Shown piece by piece: positions 17,823-25,796 of a stretch of DNA of 64,000 bases; the stretch's first letter is position 1; every line of letters starts with the position of its first letter. The translations under genes were made by a program, and so were the position numbers. The stretch spans positions 9,418 through 73,417 of the forward strand of contig DIHT01000064.1 in assembly GCA_002420305.1 (NCBI GenBank), written 5' to 3'. This DNA comes from Akkermansiaceae bacterium UBA5689. GTDB lineage: Bacteria; Verrucomicrobiota; Verrucomicrobiia; Verrucomicrobiales; Akkermansiaceae. The notes beneath the pieces are model-generated. The model saw only the letters and a program-made list of their open reading frames with translations, was not told the origin of the DNA and did no database searches.

Positions 17823-18128
17823 TCAGGCATCAACGACCTTGGGCACTCTGATCTGGCTCAAGGCATTGTCGGGCGCATTTTCGAGGACTTGGGCTCCTAT
17901 AAGTCCGGGTTCAACCTCGTCTTCCCTCATAATATCGAGTACCGAAGCCGGGTGGGCTGTCGGCTCCACACCTCTAACATCGAGAGTCGCCAGAGTATCC
18001 ACCAATGTTAGGATGTCTCCGAACTGTTGCTGGAAACAAGCCACCTCTTCATCAGTAAGACTTAACCTGGCCAGATCTGCCGTATACCTGACATCGATCT
18101 CGGGAGGCCCTGACTCTCTTTCGCTCAC
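17823..18128 (-). CDS. gatC: Aspartyl/glutamyl-tRNA amidotransferase subunit C
   Basis: The 101-residue protein folds as the small linker that wraps GatA and GatB together. The conserved pattern is visible: VRYTADLARLSLTDEEV near the N-terminus, FGDILTLVDTLATLDV in the middle and VEPTAHP followed by LREDEVEPG-like MREDEVEPG, ending with AQVLENAPD and IRVPKVVD. It is nine bases upstream of gatA and follows a ~90-base gap after the membrane-protein gene at 18219-18548. Confidence 0.95.
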   Translation of the reverse strand: MSERESGPPEIDVRYTADLARLSLTDEEVACFQQQFGDILTLVDTLATLDVRGVEPTAHPASVLDIMREDEVEPGLIGAQVLENAPDNALSQIRVPKVVDA

Positions 18129-18218
18129 GGTTCGAATCTCCGGGAGATAGGCCCGAGATTAAAGGTAAATATTCAGAAGGATCTCCAAGCGCTAACTCAG
18201 GCCCGCATGATGGGGCAG

Positions 18219-18548
18219 CTATACCGCCTGAAGGACGGTATAGATCCAAACTGTAAGCGCTAGGATACCCATAACGAGGAGAAGAAATACAAAAGCGCTC
18301 CGGGTCTGGTAGCGGTGCTCGTTGCGAATCTCACCACGACTCAACCGGGAGTAGAATTTATGCTCTCGCCTTCGGTCGTCGAGATCATCGGGAGGAGGCA
18401 TTATTGATATTTCCTTCTCCATCTTGATCCGTATGCGCTCCGGAGCCTGCTCAATAAACTCCTCCAGTTCACTAATCCGAGCCAAAAGCTTTTCCTCTCT
18501 GGCGCTAAACGAGCCCTCGACCTTTGGTTTGTTGCGAAAGAAGCCCAT
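18219..18548 (-). CDS. Tail-anchored membrane protein of unknown function
   Basis: The 109-residue protein has a charged N-terminal half with a likely helix (EEKLLARISELEEFIEQAPERIRIKMEKE) and a single C-terminal transmembrane segment (FVFLLLVMGILALTVWIYTVLQ). The segment PPPDDLDDRRREHKFYSRLSRGE links them. No known family is recognised. It directly abuts the upstream coiled-coil gene (stop of that gene and ATG of this one are adjacent), so the two are probably one transcript with coupled expression. Confidence 0.65.
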   Translation of the reverse strand: MGFFRNKPKVEGSFSAREEKLLARISELEEFIEQAPERIRIKMEKEISIMPPPDDLDDRRREHKFYSRLSRGEIRNEHRYQTRSAFVFLLLVMGILALTVWIYTVLQAV

Positions 18549-19172
18549 CTATTTGTAGAGCATGATGATAAGGGCAAGAGCACCCAGAAGTAGAAGAGGT
18601 AGATTGTAGGCAAATCCTGCCTTCAAACTCGCCCCAAAGCAGTCACCCACACGTGGCTTCGGCCCTGAAGAAAAAGAGCCGAAAACACCTCCGGCCCTCC
18701 CTCCAGAAAAGTGAGCAACGGCACTATCAAATTCTTCCTCCGCCTGATCGAGCATGGACAGCGCACGGGTTAGCTCCCCATTAAAGGCCTCACGCTGCCA
18801 GCCCTCTGGCTCCACTTTTTCAATCCTAGTGAGATGTGCAGCAAATGATTGCCGGGTCTGCTCAAGGTCCTCAAGCTCCTGACGCAGCTCAAAAAGCTCT
18901 CTGTCGATGGAGGTGAGCGAAGTTGAAAGTCGCTCTGTGATTTCAATCTGACCACTGAGGAACTCTTCCTTTCGACGGTGCAGCTCATCCATCTCGCACT
19001 TCTGCTGCTCGAGCTGCTCTCTCTGCTGTTGCAAGACTTCCAGCTGCTGCTGGGCCTCTCGTAGTTGCCCCTCAAAATCCTCGCCCGGGGGCGACGATTG
19101 GAGCTCATCTCTCAGGCTCATCTGAGTTTCCCTCAGACGGAGGTGTTGGGTATGTTCAGTTCCAGCGGCCAT
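18549..19172 (-). CDS. Coiled-coil protein with C-terminal membrane anchor
   Basis: The 207-residue protein starts at ATG 19172 (MAAGTEHTQ). Residues ~25-130 form a long, Gln/Glu-rich coiled coil (QLREAQQQLEVLQQQREQLE, EITERLSTSLTSIDRELFEL). A Gly-rich segment (SGGRAGGVFGSF) is followed by a hydrophobic tail (LPLLLLGALALIIMLYK). The arrangement suggests a cytoplasmic coiled-coil protein anchored to the membrane, possibly a scaffold. The function is unknown. It immediately precedes the tail-anchored protein gene and lies upstream of gatC. An in-frame start at 19229 adds a non-coiled N-terminus and is less likely. Confidence 0.65.
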   Translation of the reverse strand: MAAGTEHTQHLRLRETQMSLRDELQSSPPGEDFEGQLREAQQQLEVLQQQREQLEQQKCEMDELHRRKEEFLSGQIEITERLSTSLTSIDRELFELRQELEDLEQTRQSFAAHLTRIEKVEPEGWQREAFNGELTRALSMLDQAEEEFDSAVAHFSGGRAGGVFGSFSSGPKPRVGDCFGASLKAGFAYNLPLLLLGALALIIMLYK

Positions 19173-19433
19173 GGCGTATTCTCGGGTGAAGGTAAAAAAG
19201 GGCAGGGGACCTAGGCGTAATATACCCAAATAGATTATTATTGGCTAGCAGATAGTTTATATTTCTTAACTAAAGTCCCATAGCCCAATTCATAAGCCCG
19301 CCGCCCAGGAAGCCTGTCCGGCACGCGGCACAATCCCTCAGGGACAGCGACAAGCCATCCGTTGGCCCCCGAGGGTTTAAAACCTCTGGTGCCTTGCGCT
19401 CGATTCGATCGAGCCGGGAAACGGACCAGGAAT

Positions 19434-20540
19434 CTAAAGCCGTTCTACGATGGCGTTGCCCATGTCGCTGGTATTAACCAGCTTTTCGTTCTCGGACTCA
19501 CGGTAGATGTCTCCAGTTCGATAGCCCGCAGCGATAGCCTCTTCCACCGCCTTATCTATTGTATCGGCTGCCGCGCGCTCTCCCAACGAATAGCGAAGCA
19601 GCATTGCCAAAGAGAGTATCTGAGCGATCGGATTGGCTATCCCCTGACCTGCAATGTCAGGCGCCGAGCCACCGCTCGGCTCATAGAGTCCAAAATTTAA
19701 TCCATCGGCATCTGGAGAACCAAGGCTTGCACTTGGCAACATGCCAAGTGAACCCGAAATCATCGCCATCTCATCAGAAAGAATATCACCAAAGAGATTT
19801 CCTGTCACTATGACATCGTAGTCGGGAGCATACCGAATCAATTGCATGGCAGCATTGTCCACATAGAGATGAGAGAGCTGAACCTCCGGATAATCCTTTG
19901 CTACCCGGATCACGGTCTCCCGCCACAACATGGAATTCTGGAGCACGTTGGCCTTATCCACTGAACAGACCCGCCTGTCTCTCACCATCGCAGCCTCGAA
20001 AGCCACACGCGCAATACGCTCCACTTCACTAGTGCGATAAACCATCGTATCCACCGCGATCTCCTCTCCGTCTTCTTCACGCCGTTCCTTTGGGCTGCCA
20101 AAATAAATCCCTCCAGTGAGCTCACGCACACAAAGGACATCAAACCCGTTAGGGATCAGGCTGTTCTTTACTGGCGAGGCATCGATCAACGCCGGGTGAC
20201 AAACCCCAGGCCTCAAATTGGCGAAGAGTCCAAAATGTTTCCGGAGCGGCAGAAGCGCGCCACGTTCCGGTTGGATGTCAGGCGGCAGGCTCTCCCACTT
20301 CGGACCGCCTACCGACCCAAAAAGGATGGCGGACGCATTCTCACAGCCTTCGAGGGTTTCCTTCGGCAGTGGGGTAGTATTTCCGGTAGCATCAAGAGCC
20401 GCGCCACCTACCGCGAATTCCTGATGAACAATCTCAAAACTATATTTTTCGGAAATTCTCCCAAGCACCTTGAGTGCCTCATCCATGACTTCAGGACCAA
20501 TCCCGTCGCCGGGAAGGACTGCGATTCGATGCTCTGTCAT
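19434..20540 (-). CDS. leuB: 3-isopropylmalate dehydrogenase
   Basis: The 368-residue enzyme oxidises and decarboxylates 3-isopropylmalate in leucine synthesis, using NAD+ and Mg2+/Mn2+. AVLPGDGIGPEVMDEALKVL is the N-terminal strand, RELTGGIYFG is the substrate loop, and VDNAAMQLIRYAPDYDVIVTGNLFGDILSDEMAM contains the metal-binding Asp residues. EPSGGSAPDIAGQGIANPIAQILSLAMLL is the NAD-binding loop typical of the family. No other leu gene is in the window. Confidence 0.96.
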   Translation of the reverse strand: MTEHRIAVLPGDGIGPEVMDEALKVLGRISEKYSFEIVHQEFAVGGAALDATGNTTPLPKETLEGCENASAILFGSVGGPKWESLPPDIQPERGALLPLRKHFGLFANLRPGVCHPALIDASPVKNSLIPNGFDVLCVRELTGGIYFGSPKERREEDGEEIAVDTMVYRTSEVERIARVAFEAAMVRDRRVCSVDKANVLQNSMLWRETVIRVAKDYPEVQLSHLYVDNAAMQLIRYAPDYDVIVTGNLFGDILSDEMAMISGSLGMLPSASLGSPDADGLNFGLYEPSGGSAPDIAGQGIANPIAQILSLAMLLRYSLGERAAADTIDKAVEEAIAAGYRTGDIYRESENEKLVNTSDMGNAIVERL

Positions 20541-20635
20541 GCCGGGGAATTAGCGTTTCCAGCATTCAAGGGAAATGGAATTCGCGCAGGATTTTTGAGT
20601 AGAGTTTCGGGAACGTTCCTACAGGGTATCTCGCA

Positions 20636-21607
20636 GTGGACCTTTTCGTAGACTGTCTTTGGCTCATCATTGGTCTGACCCTTCTTTATTTCGGTGGAGA
20701 ATGGCTGGTTAAGGGAGCTCGGGAAATCTCGCTCATGATGGGGATTTCTCCACTGGCAGTAGGCCTCACGGTCGTCGCATTCGGAACAAGCGCTCCGGAG
20801 CTCCTGGTCAGCCTGCAGGCAAACCTCCTCGATCCGCCCAAGGGTGATATCGCGCTCGGGAACGTCGTAGGGTCGAACATTTGCAATATAGCGCTTATTC
20901 TCGGTATCGGAGCCGCGATCCGGCCGATGTCGGTGCACCGACAGGTCATCAAGAGGGAAATGCCCTTTCTCCTCGTCATCTCCGTCGTGTTTATTCTCCT
21001 TCTCCGTGACGGGCAAATTCAACAGGTAGAGGGTTTTTGCCTGTTTGCCGCTGTAATAGCCTACACCGCACTCAGCTTGCGTGAGGCCCGGAGGGCAGGC
21101 CTTGGTGAACAGGCCGTCACACCTGAGAGCGAGGAAGAGGTTGCCAAGTCTTCAAACACAAGAACCTTCGCTAACATTGGGCTTCTGCTCGCAGGCATTG
21201 GGGCCTTGGTCATCGGAGCGGACCGGTTGGTCTTGGGAGGGAGCAACATTGCTCGTCATTTTAACGTTCCAGAGGCAACCATCGCTTTGACGATCGTAGC
21301 CTTTGGCACTTCGCTACCAGAGCTAGCTACCTCAATCGTCGCGGCAATAAGAAGGCAGGGGGATATTATTCTTGGTAACGCGGTTGGGTCCTGCATCTTC
21401 AACGTCCTGTGCGTGGTCGGCCTGACCTCAAGCATCTCACCCCTGAGCCGAACCTCCGAACTTCGAAACTGGGACCTCGGAGTGATGCTGGCTTTCACCT
21501 TGATCGTTTTTCCTTTCGTCTGGCGAGACCGCCTTCTGGGAAGAAGGCAGGGAGTGATTCTACTTTTCGGTTATGCTAGCTACGTCTGCTACCTGGGCCT
21601 TCGCTGA
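20636..21607 (+). CDS. Calcium/sodium antiporter (CaxA/YrbG family)
   Basis: The 323-residue inner-membrane protein has about ten membrane segments and two repeats with inverted topology. The alpha-repeats are VVAFGTSAPELLVSLQA and LTIVAFGTSLPELATSIVAA, each with the acidic residue that binds the ion, and GNVVGSNICNIALILG and GNAVGSCIFNVLCVVG as the second halves. These are the sequence marks of the YrbG/K+-dependent Na+/Ca2+ exchanger family. The start is a GTG at 20636; no better start is seen. Its 3' end overlaps the convergent membrane HEPN-like gene by 48 bases. Confidence 0.92.
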   Translation: MDLFVDCLWLIIGLTLLYFGGEWLVKGAREISLMMGISPLAVGLTVVAFGTSAPELLVSLQANLLDPPKGDIALGNVVGSNICNIALILGIGAAIRPMSVHRQVIKREMPFLLVISVVFILLLRDGQIQQVEGFCLFAAVIAYTALSLREARRAGLGEQAVTPESEEEVAKSSNTRTFANIGLLLAGIGALVIGADRLVLGGSNIARHFNVPEATIALTIVAFGTSLPELATSIVAAIRRQGDIILGNAVGSCIFNVLCVVGLTSSISPLSRTSELRNWDLGVMLAFTLIVFPFVWRDRLLGRRQGVILLFGYASYVCYLGLR

Positions 21608-22483
21608 TTCACTGACAGTAGCACTTCCAGCCGATGACCCCGCAGTCCGGGCTCCCACCTCGACAAATTGCCCGTTCTCTTCAGCTCTCCTTGGCGCTCG
21701 AACCGAGGAGACCATCTTGCGAGTCGTGGCGAGGAACCACGAGGCATCTTTGCCGGAAAATTGGTCACTTGTGTGGACCGCCCGATTCCGGGCAATTCTC
21801 AGCTCGTGGAAAATCCCCACGAGCTCCTCGGGGATAATGCCAGCTTTTGAGGCAGCGGGAATCAGCTGGTTCGGACGGGTGGTCGGCACGTGAACGTTGT
21901 CGTTAATCAGCGCCCGCTGCAAAACACTCTCTACGCAGCGATATCCTTCAAGGGCGACAAGGTCATAATGCCCCGCCTCCATTAACTCCTCCGCTCGTTG
22001 AAGATGAGCCTTAGATTCAAAGGCGAGTCGGTCCACAGTATGCTGCCGATCCCTCAAGTTCAGGGCAGCGGACGCAATCTTGGCGATCAAAAGGCCGGCA
22101 CCACAGGCAATGAGGGCCATCGCCAACTTGGAAATCTCTCCAGCAAGAGGGGAGCTTGAAATCCAGACCACTCCCTCAGCCACCTTGATGGACAGGACCA
22201 CAATCGCAAACACCGGAGGAAAGAGAAGGGTGATCGCATAAAACAGGTTACCAATCCGATGGGCTACCCCCAGCGGATTATCGGTTATAAAATCAACCGC
22301 ATAAAAATAGATCACGCAGCCCAGAAGACCGAGCATCATGAAATAAATATACCGGAACTGTACGACGACTCCGAAAAAGGAAATCCCCGCATGACTAAAA
22401 TCTCGAACTACCGCGTGAATGGCAAAAAGAACTGCGACAAGCGCAAGCGCAAAGAGGATTTTGGCTTTAGCAAAGTCATTCAC
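21560..22483 (-). CDS. Membrane protein with HEPN-like C-terminal domain
   Basis: The 307-residue protein has four likely membrane segments in the first ~140 residues (ILFALALVAVLFAIHAVV; IYFMMLGLLGCVIYFYAV; LLFPPVFAIVVLSI; LAMALIACGAGLLIA). From residue ~160 it becomes helical (LAFESKAHLQRAEELMEAGHYDLVALEGYRCVESVLQ), and HELRIARNRAVHTSDQF contains the R-x4-H (RNRAVH) motif of HEPN/DUF4145-type domains, which are RNA-binding or RNase modules. A low-complexity Ser/Ala tail ends the protein. No paired nucleotidyltransferase is present, so toxin function is not implied. It overlaps caxA convergently. Confidence 0.65.
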   Translation of the reverse strand: MNDFAKAKILFALALVAVLFAIHAVVRDFSHAGISFFGVVVQFRYIYFMMLGLLGCVIYFYAVDFITDNPLGVAHRIGNLFYAITLLFPPVFAIVVLSIKVAEGVVWISSSPLAGEISKLAMALIACGAGLLIAKIASAALNLRDRQHTVDRLAFESKAHLQRAEELMEAGHYDLVALEGYRCVESVLQRALINDNVHVPTTRPNQLIPAASKAGIIPEELVGIFHELRIARNRAVHTSDQFSGKDASWFLATTRKMVSSVRAPRRAEENGQFVEVGARTAGSSAGSATVSESAKAQVADVASITEK

Positions 22484-22624
22484 AGGCGAAGAAACACTGA
22501 ACGATAAGGTCTAAGGTAATAATACGGCAGGCATGATAATCTGGGAAGCCGAAACCCCTCCTCACCTGTCGAATCCTACCCGTCAATGCTCTCTCTGAGG
22601 CCGAATACCAAAGAGATTTTGGGG

Positions 22625-23794
22625 TCAGGTCAGCAACTTGCTGAGTTCCTGTGCCTCGGAATACATAAACTCCTTGCCCTCATAATTCCTCAAGAGCGTG
22701 CTATCCTCGTCGCTGTTAAGAACGTAGTCCGGATTCAGAGGAATCTTCCCGCCGCCCCCTGGAGCGTCCACCACAAACTGTGGTATCGCATACCCGGTCG
22801 TATGACCCCGAAGGCCCTCAATTATCTCTAAACCTTTCCTTATCGGAGTGCGAAGGTGAGCAGAGCCCTTGATGAGATCGCACTGATACAGGTAGTACGG
22901 TTTTACCCTGCAGAGAAGAAGCTTGTGAACAAGAGCGCGTTGGACGTCCACGCTATCGTTGACTCCCTTGAGGAGAACGGACTGGTTACCGAGAGGGATA
23001 CCGGCGTCAGCGAGGCGGCCAAGCGCATCCCTCACCTCACAGGTTAACTCGCGGGGGTGATTGGTATGGACTGACACAAATAGTGGATGGAACTCCCTGA
23101 GGATATCACACAATGCAGGCGTGATTCTCTGAGGGAGGAAGATCGGAATACGGCTGCCGATTCGCACGAATTGGATGTGCTTAATACTTCGAAGCCGGGA
23201 AAGAATTCTCTTCAACCGGTTATCAGAAAGCAGAAGGGGGTCTCCGCCCGACAGAAGAACGTCTCGGACCTGAGGTGTATTCTCAAGATACTCAAATGCA
23301 GCCTCCAGCTTGGTCTCGAGATGCTGCTCGCCGACCCCTGACACAACTCTGGAACGGGTGCAGTAGCGGCAGTAAGAGGCACAGCGATCAATCACAAGAA
23401 GAAGAACCCTGTCCGGGTAGCGGTGAACTAGGCCTGGTACCGGCATGTGATTATCCTCACCACATGGGTCGGCCATCTCGGTCGGATCCTCAAAGGTTTC
23501 TGCGACTTGGGGAATAATTTGCCTGCGAATCGGGCAGTCAGGATTTTCCGCCTCCACCAAGTTGAAAAAGTGTGGGGTCACCGCCGAAGCCAGTTTCGTT
23601 CCAGTCAGCAATATTCCAGCACGCTCATCTTCTGATAATCGAAGGTGCCTCTCTACCTCCTCCAAGCTCTCAACCCGGTTTTTCATTTGCCAACGGTAGT
23701 TGGACCAGTCCTCGGACGAGACATCCTCTGAGGACCAATAGCCCGGAGCTGCAGAGGCAAAGGAAACCTCGGAGTCGTAATCAAAGTCTGACAT
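22625..23794 (-). CDS. kamA: Lysine 2,3-aminomutase (KamA family)
   Basis: The 389-residue radical SAM/PLP enzyme converts L-alpha-lysine to beta-lysine or modifies EF-P as the EpmB branch. The [4Fe-4S] motif CASYCRYC (Cys138, Cys142, Cys145) follows LLLVIDR. VLLSGGDPLLL and RIGSRIPIFLPQRITP are SAM-barrel motifs, and APGGGGKIPLNPDYV contains the PLP-binding Lys of the KAM family. The start ATG at 23794 is preferred over an upstream TTG. It faces the SufR-like regulator gene at 23906 across a ~110-base divergent promoter region. No ABC transporter, yodP/ablB or EF-P gene is beside it, so KAM and EpmB roles cannot be told apart here. Confidence 0.93.
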   Translation of the reverse strand: MSDFDYDSEVSFASAAPGYWSSEDVSSEDWSNYRWQMKNRVESLEEVERHLRLSEDERAGILLTGTKLASAVTPHFFNLVEAENPDCPIRRQIIPQVAETFEDPTEMADPCGEDNHMPVPGLVHRYPDRVLLLVIDRCASYCRYCTRSRVVSGVGEQHLETKLEAAFEYLENTPQVRDVLLSGGDPLLLSDNRLKRILSRLRSIKHIQFVRIGSRIPIFLPQRITPALCDILREFHPLFVSVHTNHPRELTCEVRDALGRLADAGIPLGNQSVLLKGVNDSVDVQRALVHKLLLCRVKPYYLYQCDLIKGSAHLRTPIRKGLEIIEGLRGHTTGYAIPQFVVDAPGGGGKIPLNPDYVLNSDEDSTLLRNYEGKEFMYSEAQELSKLLT

Positions 23795-23840
23795 CTGGAG
23801 CCCCCAAACTACGGGTCCCGCTGCGGTTGTCAAAAGCCGG

Positions 23841-23895
23841 TTGACAAAAAAACGGTAATCTTTACGGTTAATACATCTTAACTATAGCAGGAAAG
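23841..23895. promoter_or_regulatory. Divergent promoter/operator region between kamA and the SufR-like regulator
   Basis: TTGACA (23841-23846) resembles a -35 box for the rightward gene. Downstream there are two copies of an ACGGT(T)AAT element (23852-23859 and 23864-23872), which could be a binding site for the regulator next to it. A -10 element is not convincing at standard spacing. Confidence 0.35.
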
Positions 23896-23905
23896 AGCCT
23901 TACAC

Positions 23906-24655
23906 ATGTTTTCACAAGCACTGCGTGATATTGCACGCCCCACATACGCCGAAATATTAGAAGCACTGAAGAGATCTGACGGTATGGCAGTCTCCGAATT
24001 AGCGAAACAGCTCCAAATGAGCTACATGGGTGTTAAACAGCACTGTGTCAATTTAGAGAAGAAGGGGTATCTGAAGACTTGGCGGGTGCCGCGTACTCAG
24101 GTTGGGCGCCCTGAAAAACTATACCGGCTCACAGAGGCGTGTGAGGAATTGTTTCCTGAGGCAGGAGTTTCCCTAACTCTCAATCTTCTACAGGGAGTAA
24201 GGCAGCTATACGGGGAAGCCGCCCCGGAGAAAATGCTGTTCCATCACTTTGAAGATCAGCGCCAGCGTTGGTCCGAAAGAATGAAGGGGAGAAACTCTCT
24301 TGCGGAAAAGGCGACCAAGCTCGCCGAGCTTCGCGATTCCGAGGGCTGCTTCAGCAAGTGCACTTACGAAGCGCAGGACGGACTGCGGATCGAGGAATAC
24401 CACCATCCAATGACAGCGATTTTCGAGGCCTATCCAAATGCCATCCGGATGGAACTCCAGATGATGGAGCAGCTTCTCGGCTCTCGACTGGCCCGTAAAA
24501 CCGCCGATGCAGGAAAGGGCCGCGAGGTCATCGTCTATGAGATCTCGTCTCTAGGATCTCCTGCAGAACGGGGCGTCTATAACGGCGTCCAACCCCAACC
24601 AACTCACCGGGCAGCCACGAGCCCGGCAACAGTTCCTACTGTTCTCGACATGTAA
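23906..24655 (+). CDS. SufR-like winged-helix transcriptional regulator
   Basis: The 249-residue protein has an N-terminal winged helix (AEILEALKRSDGMAVSELAKQLQMSYMGVKQHCVNLEKKGYL, then the wing RVPRTQVGRPEKLYRLT), the DeoR/ArsR-like arrangement seen in SufR. The C-terminal domain has EGCFSKCTYEAQDGLRIEEYHHP and ~AYPNAIRMELQMMEQLLG, like the Fe-S sensing domain of SufR, although only one CxxxC-like pair (GCFSKC) and His-His are seen instead of the usual set of Cys, so cofactor binding is uncertain. It is divergent from kamA, a radical SAM Fe-S enzyme, and probably regulates it. A strong terminator follows. Confidence 0.75.
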   Translation: MFSQALRDIARPTYAEILEALKRSDGMAVSELAKQLQMSYMGVKQHCVNLEKKGYLKTWRVPRTQVGRPEKLYRLTEACEELFPEAGVSLTLNLLQGVRQLYGEAAPEKMLFHHFEDQRQRWSERMKGRNSLAEKATKLAELRDSEGCFSKCTYEAQDGLRIEEYHHPMTAIFEAYPNAIRMELQMMEQLLGSRLARKTADAGKGREVIVYEISSLGSPAERGVYNGVQPQPTHRAATSPATVPTVLDM

Positions 24656-24680
24656 GTTTGCTGCCGATATTTGCGAATAG

Positions 24681-24716
24681 AAACCCCGGGAGAGCTAATG
24701 TCCCCGGGGTTTTTTG
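24681..24716 (+). terminator. Rho-independent terminator after the SufR-like gene
   Basis: AAACCCCGGG (24681-24690) pairs with CCCGGGGTTT (24703-24712) across an ~12-base loop and is followed by more T. It is a strong GC stem, 26 bases after the regulator stop codon. Confidence 0.88.
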
Positions 24717-24755
24717 TGTCGTGCTGCACCCGCTGTCGGGGTTACCAAGGGCGGA

Positions 24756-25676
24756 TTACTGCCACAGAGGACTTCCATACTCTCCCTGGGTCACGAGACT
24801 ACCGATTGCATCCATGACCATGGGCTTATCTTCTCGGTGAGTGACTCCGAACCAGTTTCCGTCCGTCGAAATGACTTGGCACGCAGCCTCTCCCGTCTTC
24901 AGAAGCAGATCGACCAACGTGGGAATGTGCCACTCGGCCGTATCGGGGTCCTCACACGAAGCCATAAAGTGAGAAAATTGATCCTGCAGCTGATCAAAAA
25001 TCAGAGGAGAGAATCCCCAGAAATTCATCGAAACAGAGGTCTTCTCCCCAAGCACGCGTTCAGATCCATCGAGAGCGAGCCCTTTAATTTCGCCCCCTGC
25101 GTTCCTCATAATACCGGTAACTTCTTCCACGAGCTCGAGCTGGTGACCCGCGGTCTGCGATGTAATACCGCGGTTTACTCCACCATGGTCTGACAGGGTG
25201 TTAATCAGACTGTAGGCCACTAGGCAGCAAGGTGAAGAGCTCCTTTTTTCTGCCGAAGACGGAAACAGGAAATGGTAAGACCGTATGTAGGCGTCACGAC
25301 CATAGAAATCGTCTGCATTGATCACCGCGAATGGAGACGAGATTACTTTTCTTGCGGAATATAAGGCATGGGCGGTTCCCCAGGGCTTCTCACGCGCCGG
25401 AGGAGCCTCAAATCCGGAGGGCAGATCCTCGATACTCTGAAACGCATAATCCACCTCGATATGGCTGGCGATTCGATTTCCGACTGCTTCACGGAAATCT
25501 TTCTCGAATTCTTCCCGGATGACGAAGACAACTTTACGAAATCCCGCCTGAATGGCGTCCCAGATCGAATAATCAAGAATCGTCTCACCCGATGGCCCCA
25601 TGGGATCGATCTGCTTCAAGCCTCCATAACGACTTCCCATACCAGCAGCGAGGACGAGCAGAGTAGGTGTTTCCAT
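24756..25676 (-). CDS. Sugar-nucleotidyltransferase-like protein
   Basis: The 306-residue protein begins METPTLLVLAAGMGSRYGGLKQ, the nucleotide-binding signature (LAAGxGxRxxxxK) of nucleotidyl transferases. Asp residues in IWDAIQAGF and NADDFYGRDA fit the metal/UDP-binding positions. The remaining fold has a Rossmann-like segment with KVVFVIREE. The likely reaction is transfer of NMP from NTP to a sugar or choline phosphate; the exact substrate is unknown. The ATG at 25676 is chosen because the longer frame to 26012 would run through the divergent PDH gene start. It is divergent from the PDH operon. Confidence 0.82.
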   Translation of the reverse strand: METPTLLVLAAGMGSRYGGLKQIDPMGPSGETILDYSIWDAIQAGFRKVVFVIREEFEKDFREAVGNRIASHIEVDYAFQSIEDLPSGFEAPPAREKPWGTAHALYSARKVISSPFAVINADDFYGRDAYIRSYHFLFPSSAEKRSSSPCCLVAYSLINTLSDHGGVNRGITSQTAGHQLELVEEVTGIMRNAGGEIKGLALDGSERVLGEKTSVSMNFWGFSPLIFDQLQDQFSHFMASCEDPDTAEWHIPTLVDLLLKTGEAACQVISTDGNWFGVTHREDKPMVMDAIGSLVTQGEYGSPLWQ

Positions 25677-25796
25677 CACAAATCGGTCGGGTTTTAGGGC
25701 TGAGCCAAGGGTGCATGCAACGAGAAAGTCCACGAGGTCGGCTTCGACTGGTAAAACACGTTGCGAAACGTCCTGAAGCTCCCTTAAATAAATCCC

